From Nymphaea colorata (taxonomy: Eukaryota > Streptophyta > Magnoliopsida > Nymphaeales > Nymphaeaceae), in the NCBI RefSeq assembly GCF_008831285.2, contig NC_045139.1, positions 7,906,204 through 7,970,203 of the forward strand: DNA of 64,000 bases. Direction: 5' to 3'. The notes below the pieces were generated by a model. The model saw only the letters and a program-made list of their open reading frames with translations, was not told the origin of the DNA and made no database searches. Every line of letters begins with the position of its first letter. The stretch's first letter is position 1. This document shows, one piece after another, positions 1 to 13,200 of this stretch. A program made the translations under genes and the position numbers.

Positions 1-109
1 CATGTCGCTTAAAACCATGCTCAACAACTGGCCATGACAAATTTATATTTTGTGATGATTTTTAGCAAAAGAAAATAAAAAAAAAAAACATCTGACCATA
101 AAAGTAGCT

Positions 110-112
<3 letters not shown>

Positions 113-194
<82 letters not shown>
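113..194. repeat. (AT)n microsatellite, about 41 units
   Basis: Uninterrupted AT dinucleotide run seen directly. The sequence on its left (1-112) resembles the right half of the element at 34934-35105, so this run probably flanks a third copy of that family, truncated by the window edge. Confidence 0.95.
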
Positions 195-196
<2 letters not shown>

Positions 197-1878
197 AAAG
201 AAGTTTGATGTCCTATTTTTTATCGTTGTTCTCCCATCGTCGGGTGGTAATCATATTCACTTATAAACTGCGTAATGTAAAATAATTTTTTGAAAAGTGA
301 ATGACTATTAGTACATTGACTTTGAAAAACTTTACATATGAGTTCATGAGCTATCCGAATAAGTTGATTAGACACTTGTAAATAAGTCACATAGTTTGTA
401 ACCCGAGAAAAATAAAATATGTAATCATATAAATTTGAATATTTTGTATCAATGTACGTTGTTTTGTTTGATTGAAACATGACTTATTATGCTTGAGGCT
501 TAAAAGACCTGAAAGCTAGTAAGATACGAGTGAAAGACATGAATCATTGTTATATATTTACGTATGACCATTCAGATTGTGTCAACTGTCAACTAGTAAA
601 TAATATTAATTGTGCCACACTTCTCTTATAGAAAATTGGGTGCAAAAGGAGGAAAATAGCTCTAGGTATATATTGGAGTGATTTTTGTTAGAAAGAAAAA
701 TATTTATGATTTTGTTTAAGTGTACATTTATTTTTTGCTTAAAAATTTTTAATCGCTTAATTTGAATTTGGGATGACATAATATTTGTCTACTAAAAAAA
801 TGAGGTTATCCACATGTTTGATGAAACTTTTCAATAATAATTTATATATCCATCAAGAACAAGGGTCGCAACTTGAACTCATATAGTCTACATTTCGGAA
901 AGTCCACGTTCAACATCGGCCATTATCTCTTCATATCAGACTTCGAGAAAACAAACAACAATTATACAGAACAAAAGCAAAGCTGCTACGAACTTATGTA
1001 TCAACAATATGAGCTGCGATGGCTTTGATTTCAATCTCCATCAACCAACTAGTGATGCCGTAGTCATTGGGTAAATGGAACACTTTGTGACTGTTTTAAA
1101 AATATGTCTTAAAAATTGTGGTAGATTTATGAACAAGTACATAGTTCTGTGTTCCATGAATATGCTCAAATCCTAGTAGATTTGTGAAACAATTACAAAT
1201 TGTTTTAACAATCAAATTACCCTTAAATGAACTTGTATTTTGACACATTTGTAAGTGTTTGGCATGATCAGTTTAACAATATAGCTATCATTGATTAAAA
1301 AAGCTACTTTACATGTGTGTTCTCAAGAATCATCTAGCCATCTTATGCACAATTTTTTTCTTTATACACGCTTCATCGAGGTTGTGTTAGTTTGCTTTTT
1401 TTTTTTTTTTATTTCCTTTCTTTTCGTTATCCAAGCCTTGAATGAAATATAAGATGTAATCGACGTTTGTTTGAAAAAATAAATTTGCAATTAGATTCAG
1501 ACATTGACAAACTTGGAGACAATTTTGTGTAAAACGAAAAATTGATATATCCGTCCATTAGGAATATTAGCTCATGAACTTCGCACAATGACATAAGCAG
1601 GAGAGCAAGTTTGATGTGCCACCTTGTGTACACAACGAGCGTATGTCGGGGGCTGGATCATACTACCAATAATGCATATTTACTTCAATACCTTAACATA
1701 GCATGCGTCAACTATATCACATTTCTATCATTATCTCATACCCTTCTTATCTCATGCCCATAGCGATCTGAAAAAAGTGGTATGAGATAATAACATGAAA
1801 CATAAGATAATGAGAGAGAGAGAAAGGAAAATAACATTAACATAAGATAATGAGTATAAGATAATGACATAGATGTGA

Positions 1879-1968
1879 GATAACAATAGAGATACGAAAT
1901 AACGACATGAGCGAAACAAGTAAGATAACAATAAAGATATGAAATAACGACATGAGCGGAACAAGTAA
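1879..1968. repeat. 45-bp imperfect tandem duplication
   Basis: Two consecutive units begin GATAACAATARAGATAYGAA and end GAGCGRAACAAGTAA (1879-1923 and 1924-1968), with about four substitutions between them. Looser relatives of the GATAATGA/GATAACA word continue upstream to about 1780. This is local slippage or duplication with no coding content. Confidence 0.85.
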
Positions 1969-4707
1969 ACAACAAAGGTTTTTTACCACTTAGAGGAATA
2001 TATTGGTTATAGCGACTGCACGTATCAACTAACACAATCATTGGGTTTGTGCTTTATCAAATCCCAAAACCTTTGGTGACCATGTGGCAGCATCACATGC
2101 GTTTGCACAAATTTTCACGTACCATGGGGCGTACATTACATAACCTGCTTCCCATGGGGGATAATAACAAAGGTTCGTGGTTTTCGTTAGTAAGGCTCAA
2201 ATTTCACATCAGCAAGATTATTCAAACACACGCTAAAGCCACTAGCAGTTGTACAAAAATTAGTAGTCTACAATGTTAATTCCACCAACTAACATAGTAA
2301 GTGAAGCAAATATCGCTTTATAAAATAACCCAACAAAGGAAAAAATAATATAATATAATTTTAGCAACACATTACCATTTTGCAAGGAAGTAGATTATGT
2401 GGTAATATTTATGTGCTATGAGTGAACAATAAGAGATAGTCAAGAAGCTTAATTATGAAGGGTTTTTTAATAGATTATTAGATCATACCTTTAATTTATG
2501 AAATTTGCCACCCATAGCACAATCTATAAAAGTCAAACATGGTTTTTCTTCCACACATTTTGTTTCTTTTGCCTTTTTTTTTTTTTTCATGTGTGATTGT
2601 AAGGCTGTGTCTAACAAATAGTCCCCTATTTTTTGAGATATTGTACAAGTTAAACAATGGTTGAAAAAAAAACTGATGATATTCTTTTAATATTTTGAAG
2701 ATCGGTGATCTTTGTATTGATGTACGCTTAGTGAGACTCTCTAGTTCTTATTATCAAGTGAACAAGAGGAGTATTTTATTATAACACTCAACCAGAGGGC
2801 CAAAGTCCCCCACCCTTCCTTCAATTTTCATTAAAGTATTAAGTCTGCTTTCAATGTCTCAAGATAACACTCATACTATGCTTAAACTTGCAGATCGCTG
2901 CCCCTTATTTGCAGCATCAGAAGTTAACTCTTCGAAAATTCGACGTACCAGGCTCCGTCCACTCATTGTGCCAACCCTCTCAACATTACTCTCCATTTCA
3001 TGTTACTTTTGTTCTTTTCCCTTTGAATTGACAAGTTAAGCTAGACAGTGCAATATTAAATTAACTTGTCAAAGTCACTTCAATGATGTTAACTTTTTGC
3101 CTAAATTAGACTCAGCCAATAGAGCTATGCCAAGAATGCACAACTCTTAGCGTTATCTGACTTAAAAGTCTTAAACCTTGTTCCCTATATTAAAAAAATA
3201 AAACGATGAGAAATTTAGCGGTGTAGCACAAAGTGGGATTTGAATCAATTAGTGCCACAAAGTGTTGAGTCTATAATCTACACTTTAGTGTAATTAAGTC
3301 CGCCAACAAGTACAGTTTAGATAGGCAACTAAATCTAAAGAACAAGGATTTTTACTAAGTAGATACACTTTCATGCTTTTTCTTTCATCTACTGTTCAGC
3401 TATAAAATAATTTGCTCGAAATATTTTACAGCATGGTGTTGTGGGAAATATCAAGTTCTTGGGGGCGCCTAGGCCATGACCCCACTCTGGCCAATGAGGA
3501 AAAAAAAAATACATTAAAAAAATAAAATTTTTCAATTGCACCATGTGTTTTTTTTATTTGAATTCAGTTGGCCCTACCCAGATTCAGAAGTTGGATTGTT
3601 GTTCCGCTCCTGAACAAAATCCTACCTCCACCCCTATTCAAAGTTTGTAAAGAAACGTTCCAGCTACGGTCTGTTGGGTATACTCGTCGAAATATGGGCC
3701 AATTATAATCTTATTTTGTAGTTAGAGCTACCATGATTGCTATTTTGAAAATTTATTGTGTTTTAGTATGTTGGTGCTTTATGAATGCATTATGATTATA
3801 TTTGATTGGACGTTTCTTGTACATATGGTTAAATCTAAAACAGTTTGAGTACAAAATTGTCTTAAACTTGAGAATGAATGATCCTGAAGACAACGTGCCA
3901 CACCAACAGCAGGAGGCTGCATTTAAAGATAAATGTTTAGGTCATAAACTTAACTCACTAAATTTACTTTATCAAACTCTGTGGTCCCTAACTGATTATG
4001 TGAATATGGAGACCAATGAAATATTATATTTTCCGACAAAAAATGGCTCAAAACATGTGAAAGAAATCTGAAACTTTCATGCAAATGCAAATTTGGTAAC
4101 AATATTAGATATGAATCGATAAGAGTTCATGATCAATATCGAAATTAAACAAGTTCATATTGGTCTCCATATTTCGACAGAGTTTGTTAAAGTATAATAT
4201 TTAATTCTAATTTGAATGTGACTTCTAAACAAATGGTGAACAAGCAAGATAATGAATTTGAAGAGCATAAGCTGAACCATCATCAATACTGCAGCTACGA
4301 GATACGTAAAAATGGAGAAACGAAAAAATACATTCAATATGGCCATAAAAGCAAAGCCATGTAAAGTTGTTCCAAGGAATTAAGACAGACATTAAGAAAC
4401 CAATGAGATCTCTTTCATTGTGGTGTTTCAAAAATAATCTTAGAGGGCGACTTGTGTGTTATAGACAGACATGAAGGAGCCTCGCTTTCGTGAGCCCCTC
4501 CAGGCCGTGTGGGGAGGCTCAAAGTGAAGCAATATTAATATTCTCATTCTCGTTTTTTACATTATTCTTTCTCACAAAATGCAAAGTAGACAGGTAGTGT
4601 CATCACTCTGCATGGAAGGAATTTCAATTTAGTCTACTCTTTAGGTGAGTGGGAGAGACTCCCCTGCCTCGCAGAGTGTAGAATTTATACCCAAGCGATT
4701 GTTCTGA

Positions 4708-4883
4708 TAACATACATGACATGCTTTTGGTGCCTCGAGATGCTAACACCACTATACAGTCTATACTTCAACTTGCGCATCAACCTTTAATTTATATTAT
4801 GTTAACGTACATGACATGCTTTTGGTGCTTCGAGATGCTGACCCCACTACGCTTCTACTTGAACATCATCCTCCAATTTATTT
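4708..4883. repeat. Tandem duplication, about 94-bp period
   Basis: The segment containing ACATGACATGCTTTTGGTG followed by CTCGAGATGCTAAC occurs at about 4708-4793. It recurs, diverged, at about 4802-4883 (CTTCGAGATGCTGACCCCAC). The period is about 94 bp. Nothing coding is seen in either copy. Confidence 0.8.
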
Positions 4884-5233
4884 AACCATTCTTAAAATCA
4901 AAATCCATAATACTTGCCGCTGTAATATTTTATCCATCTTGCAAGATCACGTTAAGCAATGAAAAGAAAAAACATGATTTGCTTAGAAAGTCCTTTTACC
5001 ACGAATTATAATTAACAAATTTAAAGTATTATCGTTAAAAACATGAAAAGGTTTACAATAGAAATTAACATATGAGACATGGGCGAATGGATGGTTCGAC
5101 TAAGAATGTGTTAGTTATTATTTTTTCTTTTTTTGTCATAATTTGTTTGTTCAAATGTACTCCACATGGTCGTTCGAGTGTTATCGTTATGTGCTCCTTC
5201 TATGTATATAAGATTTTTGAAATCCCATGTTAT

Positions 5234-5236
<3 letters not shown>

Positions 5237-5316
<80 letters not shown>

Positions 5317-5520
5317 TGAAATCAAGTGGTTGCTGATGTTATTGGATGGCTAAATATTTGAAATTCTTTGCTAATGACACCACAAAACTACTGCTAAAAA
5401 CATAAAAAACCCTTGCTATATTATAAACCATTATTTGATTATAGGTTTTTAGCAATAAATTTTAAGTATTTAACCATCCAGTAACATTTGGCAGTCAGTT
5501 GAATATATATATATATATAT
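5237..5520. mobile_element. Small TIR element flanked on both sides by (AT)n
   Basis: A 191-bp body (5312-5502) lies between an (AT)n run of about 37 units and one of 9 units. The ends of the body are inverted repeats of about 45 bp at roughly 75% identity: the left side reads GATGTTATTGGATGGCTAAA, and the reverse complement of the right side reads AATGTTACTGGATGGTTAAA. There is no coding capacity. Flanking by TA microsatellites on both sides is the known mark of Micron-type MITEs described in rice; assignment to that class is inference. Confidence 0.6.
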
Positions 5521-6719
5521 CTTATCAACCTATTTACCGCAAGTTTAAGCTATTATAATTTGCAATGTACCTTTATAAGTTTTGGTGATAACTTATGCTT
5601 GACGATAAAAGTACACACTAAGTGGGGTTTGCATCTTACCCGACAGAGCAATGTGAATGGGTCAGACGTGGCGTAGATCCGAATGGATCACACTATTCTG
5701 ATATCGTCCGCTCCAGCCGACTCAGTTCAGATCCAAAACTCGTGTTGCCCTTCGGACCCGGGTTCACATCGGACATACCCGGAATCCATATCAGACTAGA
5801 AATGAGATCCCAAATCTAATTCTACCAAACCCAAGTCATTATTAGATCCGAGTTCGGGTCCACAATGGATCGGACCAATAATGACACCAAATCGGAACCG
5901 TTGACATCTCTGATTGCCTTGAGAATCTCTCGACTAATAAATAATTAATTAACAATGAATGCTCATCAGTAAATCAGACAAAAGCGATCTCGTTGCTCAT
6001 GCACTTTTATGATGGGGCCACGTGATCCCTGCTGTTGGATCTTCAGATCGGACGGCTTGGATTTCGCGATCCATGTGCGGGCGGCAGCCCCTGCGGTGGC
6101 ACATGCTCGATCATGGATCCATGCGGCCGTCCTGCTCGTCTAATCAAATCTTAAACGGGACAAAACAGAAGAGAATTTTATAGCTAATAAAATATAAAAT
6201 CAATCCAAGAAAACAAGATTTTTCATCGGATGGGTCTCGATTCAGGTTTAGAATCTTTTTACGTGTTTGAATTCAAATACTATCTATATATAAGGATTCA
6301 CAGTCTGAGATGAACCGAGTTTGGAAAATCTTCCTTCATTAAATACTGCTTACTTGTATGATATTTCAAGTCAAATTCAACTGAGTCGCAAGTTGTTGGT
6401 GTTCATTATCAACCTCACTTTTTTGGTATTTTGTTGTCTGAGTAATTGTTGTAATATCTGGTGGTCTAAACTCAGGTTTGATTTAGAAAGAAGTTCGTAT
6501 GGTATTGGAAAGTTCCGAAGAAAATTTCAGATATGAACAGAAATTAAATACGAAGTTTTGGATTTGATTAAGAAATTAATGGAAAGGAAGGAGTGAAGAA
6601 GAAGAAAGGGCATTGACCATGTGGAGTGCGCAAGTACTGTAGAGTGAGGAGGGACTCAGAGGGAGGGAACATGATTACAGAGTGTCTATTACTGTTGCAT
6701 GCTGAGCTTGTCATTCAAT

Positions 6720-7219
6720 GAGATCTGGCTCTCTGCCTCGCTCTCCCCTTTCACCCATCCCCATCAACTCCCTCTCTCTCTTCTTCATCTTCCTGCTTCT
6801 TTTCTCTCTCTGGCTATGGCCCTCGATCTTCCCTCCTGTTTTTTTCCATAAATTTTTGGATTCGATTTTCTTTGGCGGAGAAACACGGTGGGTAATCGCA
6901 ATAACTCTTTTCCTCTCTACCCTGTTCATCTTTTCGAAATCTGCGCCATTTTTCCTCCTGCCCTCGATCTTATGCCAGCGAGCCGAACGCTGCCGCTGCA
7001 CTCCCCTTCTCTTCCTCCTGTTCTTCTCTGTCTCCGGAGGGGAAATGGCGGTGCCTCCCCATCGCCAATCCGATCGACCGGGGCCTTCTCCTGTTGTGTT
7101 TGTTCCTGTGCGGGTGCTTGCCTGATCCCTTCTGGAAACTGAGTTTGATTGCGGGTGCTTTGAGCTTTCGTGCTTCTGTGCTTCCTTGTGTGTATCTTGG
7201 CATCTTTTTGCTGAGGGGA
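6720..7219 (+). promoter_or_regulatory. Probable 5' UTR/proximal promoter of the ORP gene
   Basis: The 500 bp before the ORP start codon are CT-rich on the + strand (for example 6760-6830), typical of plant leaders, with a GC-richer stretch at 6970-7090. Open frames run through here (for example an upstream in-frame ATG at 7094). However, the family N-terminus begins at 7220, so the upstream codons are read as leader. No clear TATA box was identified. Confidence 0.4.
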
Positions 7220-10200
7220 ATGAACCCTCTGTGCTGCATTGCTCCCGTTTCGCTCGACCGCGAGCGGAGTGACTCTGCCGCTGTCGTCTCTACCAGAGGA
7301 TCTGCTCCTCCGTTGCTGGAAGATCCCAGCTTCAGGTGCGGCCGGAGTTCGAATTCGAGCGTCAACGGTAGTAGCAAGCACGGTGGTGGCAGTTGCCATA
7401 CTGTCAACAATGGTGGCTGCTCGGAGAATGGACAGGATTCGTACAGACCAAAAGAGACCGCGGTGTCTGTGGCATCAACGACTGCGGTGGGACTGTCGGA
7501 CGGGGCCGGAGTGGATGGACGGAATGTGGCAGGAATACTGTATAAATGGGTGAACTATGGGAAGGGATGGAGAGCCCGCTGGTTCGTTCTCGAAGATGGC
7601 GTTCTTTCGTATTACAAGATCCATGGGCCGGATAAGATCTCCGTTAGCGCGGAGACGGAGAAGGGAGTTCGCGTGATAGGCGAGGAGTCCGTTAGGCATA
7701 TGAGGAAGCAGAGTTGGGGTAATGGTGTGTTGATGAAAAAGAGGAAGCCCTTTGGGGAGGTTCACTTGAAGGTTAGTTCATGGGCATTTTATTTTAGTTT
7801 CTTCTTCTTCTTTGTCTTCTTTTTCGATTGATATTTGATAGTCATCTACTGCATCGATGGATTCGTTTGCCGTCAGTGATGGCATCGTGGAAGCAGGGAA
7901 GCGTGAATATAGGTCTTTCAAACTTCGAAATTTTAGGGGAAATAAGCTTCCGAAGAATGAATAGCCCGCTTTTGTGTTAAGCAACCGAATTTTTTGTTGC
8001 TGTGACGACTAAGGAGTAGTCTTTTCAAGTGAGAGGACCTATACATGCGAAATATTTAATGGTTAGAAATTATATTTTTCAAGGTGCGGGAAAGGAAAGG
8101 CTTTTGCCTGAAACCACCGGGCACGTGTCCAGAGAAAATTTCTAGTGAGCTGTTGATTCAGGCATATTTCAGATTATATAACTCATTTGTGAAAAAATCT
8201 CTTTTAGCAGACTAGTTCCAAAAGACAATGATCATTTTATATAGAAATATTCCAATCGACGTATGCGCGTCCCTGAATGTAAATATTTCATACTTGTGAT
8301 GCATCGGTTAGAAACAAATCTTCGTTCTTCAATTCCTTACTCTTCTTTCTGGTCAACTGAGATTCTTGTAGGAAAAAAATATGCAGTTTGAAAAGAATAA
8401 CAACTCTCTCTCTCTCTCTCTCTCTCTTTTCATGGTAATCTCAATGCGTTGGGGGTCAAGATATATTATTGTCTGTAAAGAGCTCGGTTATGTGAGATGA
8501 CTAGCCTCACTTTATGATAGTCTTCAGTCTTTCGCTACAAATTACCTACTTGCTCTGATCCTTTATCATTGAGGAAAGTCATGATCGCTAATATTTCAAT
8601 ATTCTTCAAGATACTTTCGTTTCTCATACTTTTCCATTTCAGGTTCATTAGGCGTCCTTAATGGTCTTGAGAAATGAAAAGAAGAAGAAGCAATTTTTGC
8701 AAACGAGCTTCATAGGCTTTGAATACCTTATTATGGTAGGCGAAATGGCATTGGATCTGAGCTATAGGGTCCTTTGACCTTTTGAAGTGAACTGTATGAC
8801 CAAGATTGGATGTTTCTTGGATCTGGAGCTGAGATGTTTCAGGTGTTGGTTGTTACGAATCTACAGTTATGAAAAGATCTCCTACCATAACTGTATTTTG
8901 AACGACCTCAGTTCCATATCCCCAAAGTTAATAAGAAAATGAAGACAAGTTTATCTTGTTGCACCAGAGTGCCAGTATTCTCACCCTGTATAGGACGAAT
9001 TGAAGATTGTCATGCGTACATAATCCTCTCTCTCTCACCCACATACACATTACAGTGAAATTGATTCCTGTAAACGAAAGCCAATGTCTTATATCCTAAA
9101 ATACTATTCTAGTTGGGTGGCAGGAATTAGTAACCAGTGTTAGAATTAAAGCAGAAAATAATATGGAAGTAAGGAGAGGGTGGTGATCTAAGTAGCCATA
9201 AAATGCTATTTAGTAGTTAGGTTCCTGGCTTTTGGAAGGACTAGCTGGTCCATGCAACACGACCAGTCAGCAGGCTTGAAGTCCCACTTAATTTGATGTT
9301 TTAAACTGTCAAAAGGGCAAAAAGTGAAAAACAAAATATTTGTAGCACTTGTTTATGGAATCTGTACCTTTTTCTTAAGTCTTATGTGTGAGGCTTTTGC
9401 CTGGGGCATGCTTTTGACTGCAATAATAGAATTTGTATTTTTTAAATGTTAATTTAATGTTGGTAGAATATTGCTGTTAATCTTGGAAACATGTTTGTGT
9501 AATTTTAGCATTATTCTTTGGTGGTCTTATTACTAAGCTACCAATCTATTCTTTTGGTTTTAGGTTTCTTCAATTCGGGGCAGCAGGTCAGATGACAAAA
9601 GATTCTACATTTTTTCGGGCACAAAGACACTTCACTTGAGATGTGAATCTCATGAAGATCGAGCCTATTGGATTGAGGCACTCTTGTCTGCTAAGGATCT
9701 TTTCCCTAGAGTTGTTACAAACGGTGATTCATCTGCAGATGAAATTACTGTATCAACTGACAAACTACGGTGCCGTTTGCTTCAGGAAGGTCTAAGTGAG
9801 ACATCAATTAGGGATTGTGAGTCTATTCTGTTGTCTGAGCTTTCTGATTTACGAGATAAATTGAAGTCTCTTCAGCAGAAACACTACATCCTACTTGACA
9901 CACTGAGACAGCTAGAGGTTATTTCAGTGCTTCCTTGATATTTGAGCAATTTCATTTAATTCTGCTGGCCTAGTCATCTCAGGAAATGTGATTGTGGGCA
10001 TTTACTGATAGGCTGGTCACTCATCGATTTTTCAATTAAAATTTTAGAGGCTTCTCTTTCCATTCTAAGCCCAAGAAATGGAACACTTGGTTGGAGTAGC
10101 CAAACAAACTATTGTCTGAATGATTTATTCATATAGATTCGCATATATGGTTTGGCAGTTATCTGCCACAATTTGACCAATAGTTTACTTCACGTCTTCA

Positions 10201-13200
10201 CCTGTTTATTCATTGAAGATGCTCTTAAAAATCATTCCAGTATTTGTTGCCAACTTAAATTGGAATTATGGCAGATCTAGTCTTCTTAAAGAAGTTTTTT
10301 CCTCTCTTTTTTTCAGACAGAGAAAGTGGAGCTGGAGACTACCGTAGTTGATGAAAGTAAGGAGAGAGATATGGGAATTGTAAATGGGAGATTAAGTGGT
10401 ATGTTTGAGGACCTGATCCTGTTAGTATCCATGGTTTTTGTGACTTTTGTGCGGTCTTTCTTTGTTGTTATTAGTTTTACCTATTTATTACCCTCATTTG
10501 TATTTTCTGATCATATCTTTGGTGTCTTTAATACGTAAAACCGTAAAAGGCGTCTATGCTTTCCGATCATTAAGTAGCTTTAGTTTTGTTGCTTAATTTT
10601 GATGCCAACTGTCTTTATTAGTCTAGCCCTCACTACCTAGTATCGATTTCAATTATGGATTTTGTGTTCCATTCTCTTTTTCTTTGTTCAGATTTTTATT
10701 CAATTCTGTCTGAGGGAACTGGTACAGATTCTGAAGCAGATAATGAAAGCCGAGATGGTCCAGATGGAGAAACTGATGAAGATGATGGAGCATTTTTTGA
10801 TACAAAAGAATTTTGGGCATCCGAATCTTTAAGATGTTCTTCAACTCGTGGTGGAGAGTACAAAAACCTAGTAGATGGTTGGTACACAGGCTTTTCAAGT
10901 GATGCTGATGCAAGAGTAAGGACTATTAACTTCCCTTATGTTAGGAGAAGGAGCAAGTTGCCTGAGCCGAAAGAAAAAGAAAAGCCTGTTGGCCTGTGGT
11001 CAATTATCAAAGAGAACATAGGGAAAGATCTTTCTGGAGTTTGTCTTCCTGTCTATTTTAATGAACCGCTGTCTTCCTTACAGAAGTGTTTTGAGGATTT
11101 GGAGTACTCTTACTTGGTTGATCAGGCCTCAGAGTGGGGTAAACAGGTTTGCTACTTCCCTTTGAATCTCTGATATATATGATGAAAATTGTGTTTCTGG
11201 CCATAAGTGACCTGGATATTTCTTAAACAGGTTTTTTGCTACTACCAGATAATACCTGCCTTAAGATGTGGAGGTTAAAATTCAAAGAGAAACTGAAAGG
11301 GGATAAAACACTCAAATTGTTAAGATGTAACTTTACAGGAATACAAAAGGCAACAATTTTGTTAACCAAATTTACTTCTTGTTGGGTGCTATATGCATGA
11401 GATTGTATTGATATTGATGGAAAACTCAATTCCAGTTTAGCATTATCTCAAAAATCTCTGTACTACTCAATTTGTTGGTCAGATTTGGTACTTTGTGAAT
11501 TCAAATGTCATTTTTAAGAAGTAAGTGAAAATCTATTGCCATATAAGGCGAGGCAGAGAAGCAGGAATGAATAATGAGTTTGAAGGATTTAAGTAATAGC
11601 AGGCACATGTGGGCCATATATGTTGCTTATAGTTATAGATGACTTAAAATTCATTTCCTATTACATTTATTATTTGTATACTATTTTATATTAGTGCAGA
11701 TGGGTGATGGTGTGATTGTGTGCATACGTGAATGTGAATATAACAGAAATATAAGCATTTGGATTGGAGCATAAAATACAATAACCATAGATTAACAGCT
11801 CCACTCAAGAAGCACCCTGTGTGCAGTCAGACCTGATGTGCACTTGGCTTGGGTGTGACTGCCTATTTGAAGCATCCGTCTGACATAGTTTATGTAAGGT
11901 TGAATGAGCAAAGATTTGAATAATGTAGAATGAAAAGTGATTCTTCTCTGTATTCCGTCCCTCTTTGTCTACAGTCTATACACAAACGGGTCTGCATAAA
12001 AGCATACTCACAAACAAAAATGTAACGTTATATTATATTACATTATACACACACACAGACACACATCATCTAGTTTTTTTTTTCATTTTCTAAAATCTAG
12101 CCACTTATCTAATCCCATTTTATGAACCAATAAATGTAACCACTGTCAAGCTTAAAATCCTTATACAATTTGAATTCCACAGTGTATTTTTCTAAACAAT
12201 TGGAACTAATTCTCTCTTTTCAGCACCAGCCACACTAAAAAAGGATACCATACCTCGACTTGTGTTTTAAACCATTCTTACAAACATCAGTGATATCTCC
12301 AAATATCATGATAAGAATGTGTTGAAATTTGAACATTTCACCAAACTGAAAACATTATTACAAGTATCACATTATTTTTCTGAGATCTTTTAGAAAGTAA
12401 GTTTGATATATTTTAAAAATTTGAGGATTTCTTTTAGCATTTTAATACGTAACTTGAACTTCTGACAATGATTTCATAAGGAAATTGGTGAAAGAACTCA
12501 TAATTTGATAACCTACTTTAATGTTTTTATGTACTTTTTGCTGTTTTTGAATTTCCAAAATTTTTATCAGAAAAACAATTTTTCTGACAAATATCTTCTG
12601 AAAAGTTTCATTGATAAAAAATCGTGACAATGTTTTAACGTAAGAAATCTAACTAGAGAAAGTAGAGACATAGATATGGCTGCAGCAATGAAAAGCATAT
12701 ACTGCAGTCATTGCGAAGACATATTGACATTGAAAAGTCAGTGACATAAATTTAGTACTTTGGCCCTGGTAAAGCTTTGTTGTCTGTCAACTTTATAGTG
12801 ATTCAGCTTGTTGGGTATGCCTTTCAGCTCTGCAATGGCCTAGTTCTTGGGTGAAAGTAATGCATGTGACCGCCCAAAATCATCGTCTAGATCTTTTATG
12901 ATGTTGACAAAGAGAGCTTCTCAGTTTGGAGGTTGTGGAGCAAACTGTGGCACAATGGTAAAATATTTACAAAGTATATAATTGGAAAGTGCTGTTTTCT
13001 TGTGTTATATATTCTAAAACTCTTTCCAGAACACTAAGATTATCATTAACCTAGATGATTCCAGGTCTTGATGCCACCTAATTTCTTAATGAAGCTGAGA
13101 TAAGGAAGCAGAAAACTGAGCCTGTAATTGAAACTCAATGTAATTTAATGTGGACATCTTATGCTATTTTTTTTCTCTGTTTTTAGACCTGTTTCAAAAG

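Larger units (their letters stand above)
1..6710. other. Gene-free, repeat-rich spacer
   Basis: I find no supportable gene here. The many short ORFs have no family resemblance, and several come from microsatellites. Contents: (AT)n runs at about 113-194, 5237-5311 and 5503-5520; a 45-bp imperfect tandem duplication at 1879-1968; a tandem duplication of about 94 bp at 4708-4883; a small TIR element between two (AT)n runs (5312-5502); and decayed repeats rich in GGATCCGAAT-type words (5610-5910, 6215-6300). A stretch near 6000-6130 is GC-richer and contains a G-box-like CCACGTGATC. The last 100 bp pass into the CT-rich leader of the ORP gene. Confidence 0.6.

Noticed and set aside
5072-5353. 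ORF with a long Tyr-Ile repeat (likewise at 34557-34796, 45544-45855 and 60903-61219)
   Set aside because: These are translations of (AT)n microsatellites.
7094-7219. Upstream ATG adding 42 residues to the ORP protein
   Set aside because: In frame, but the extension is a hydrophobic Leu/Cys-rich sequence unlike the family, whose N-terminus matches from 7220.
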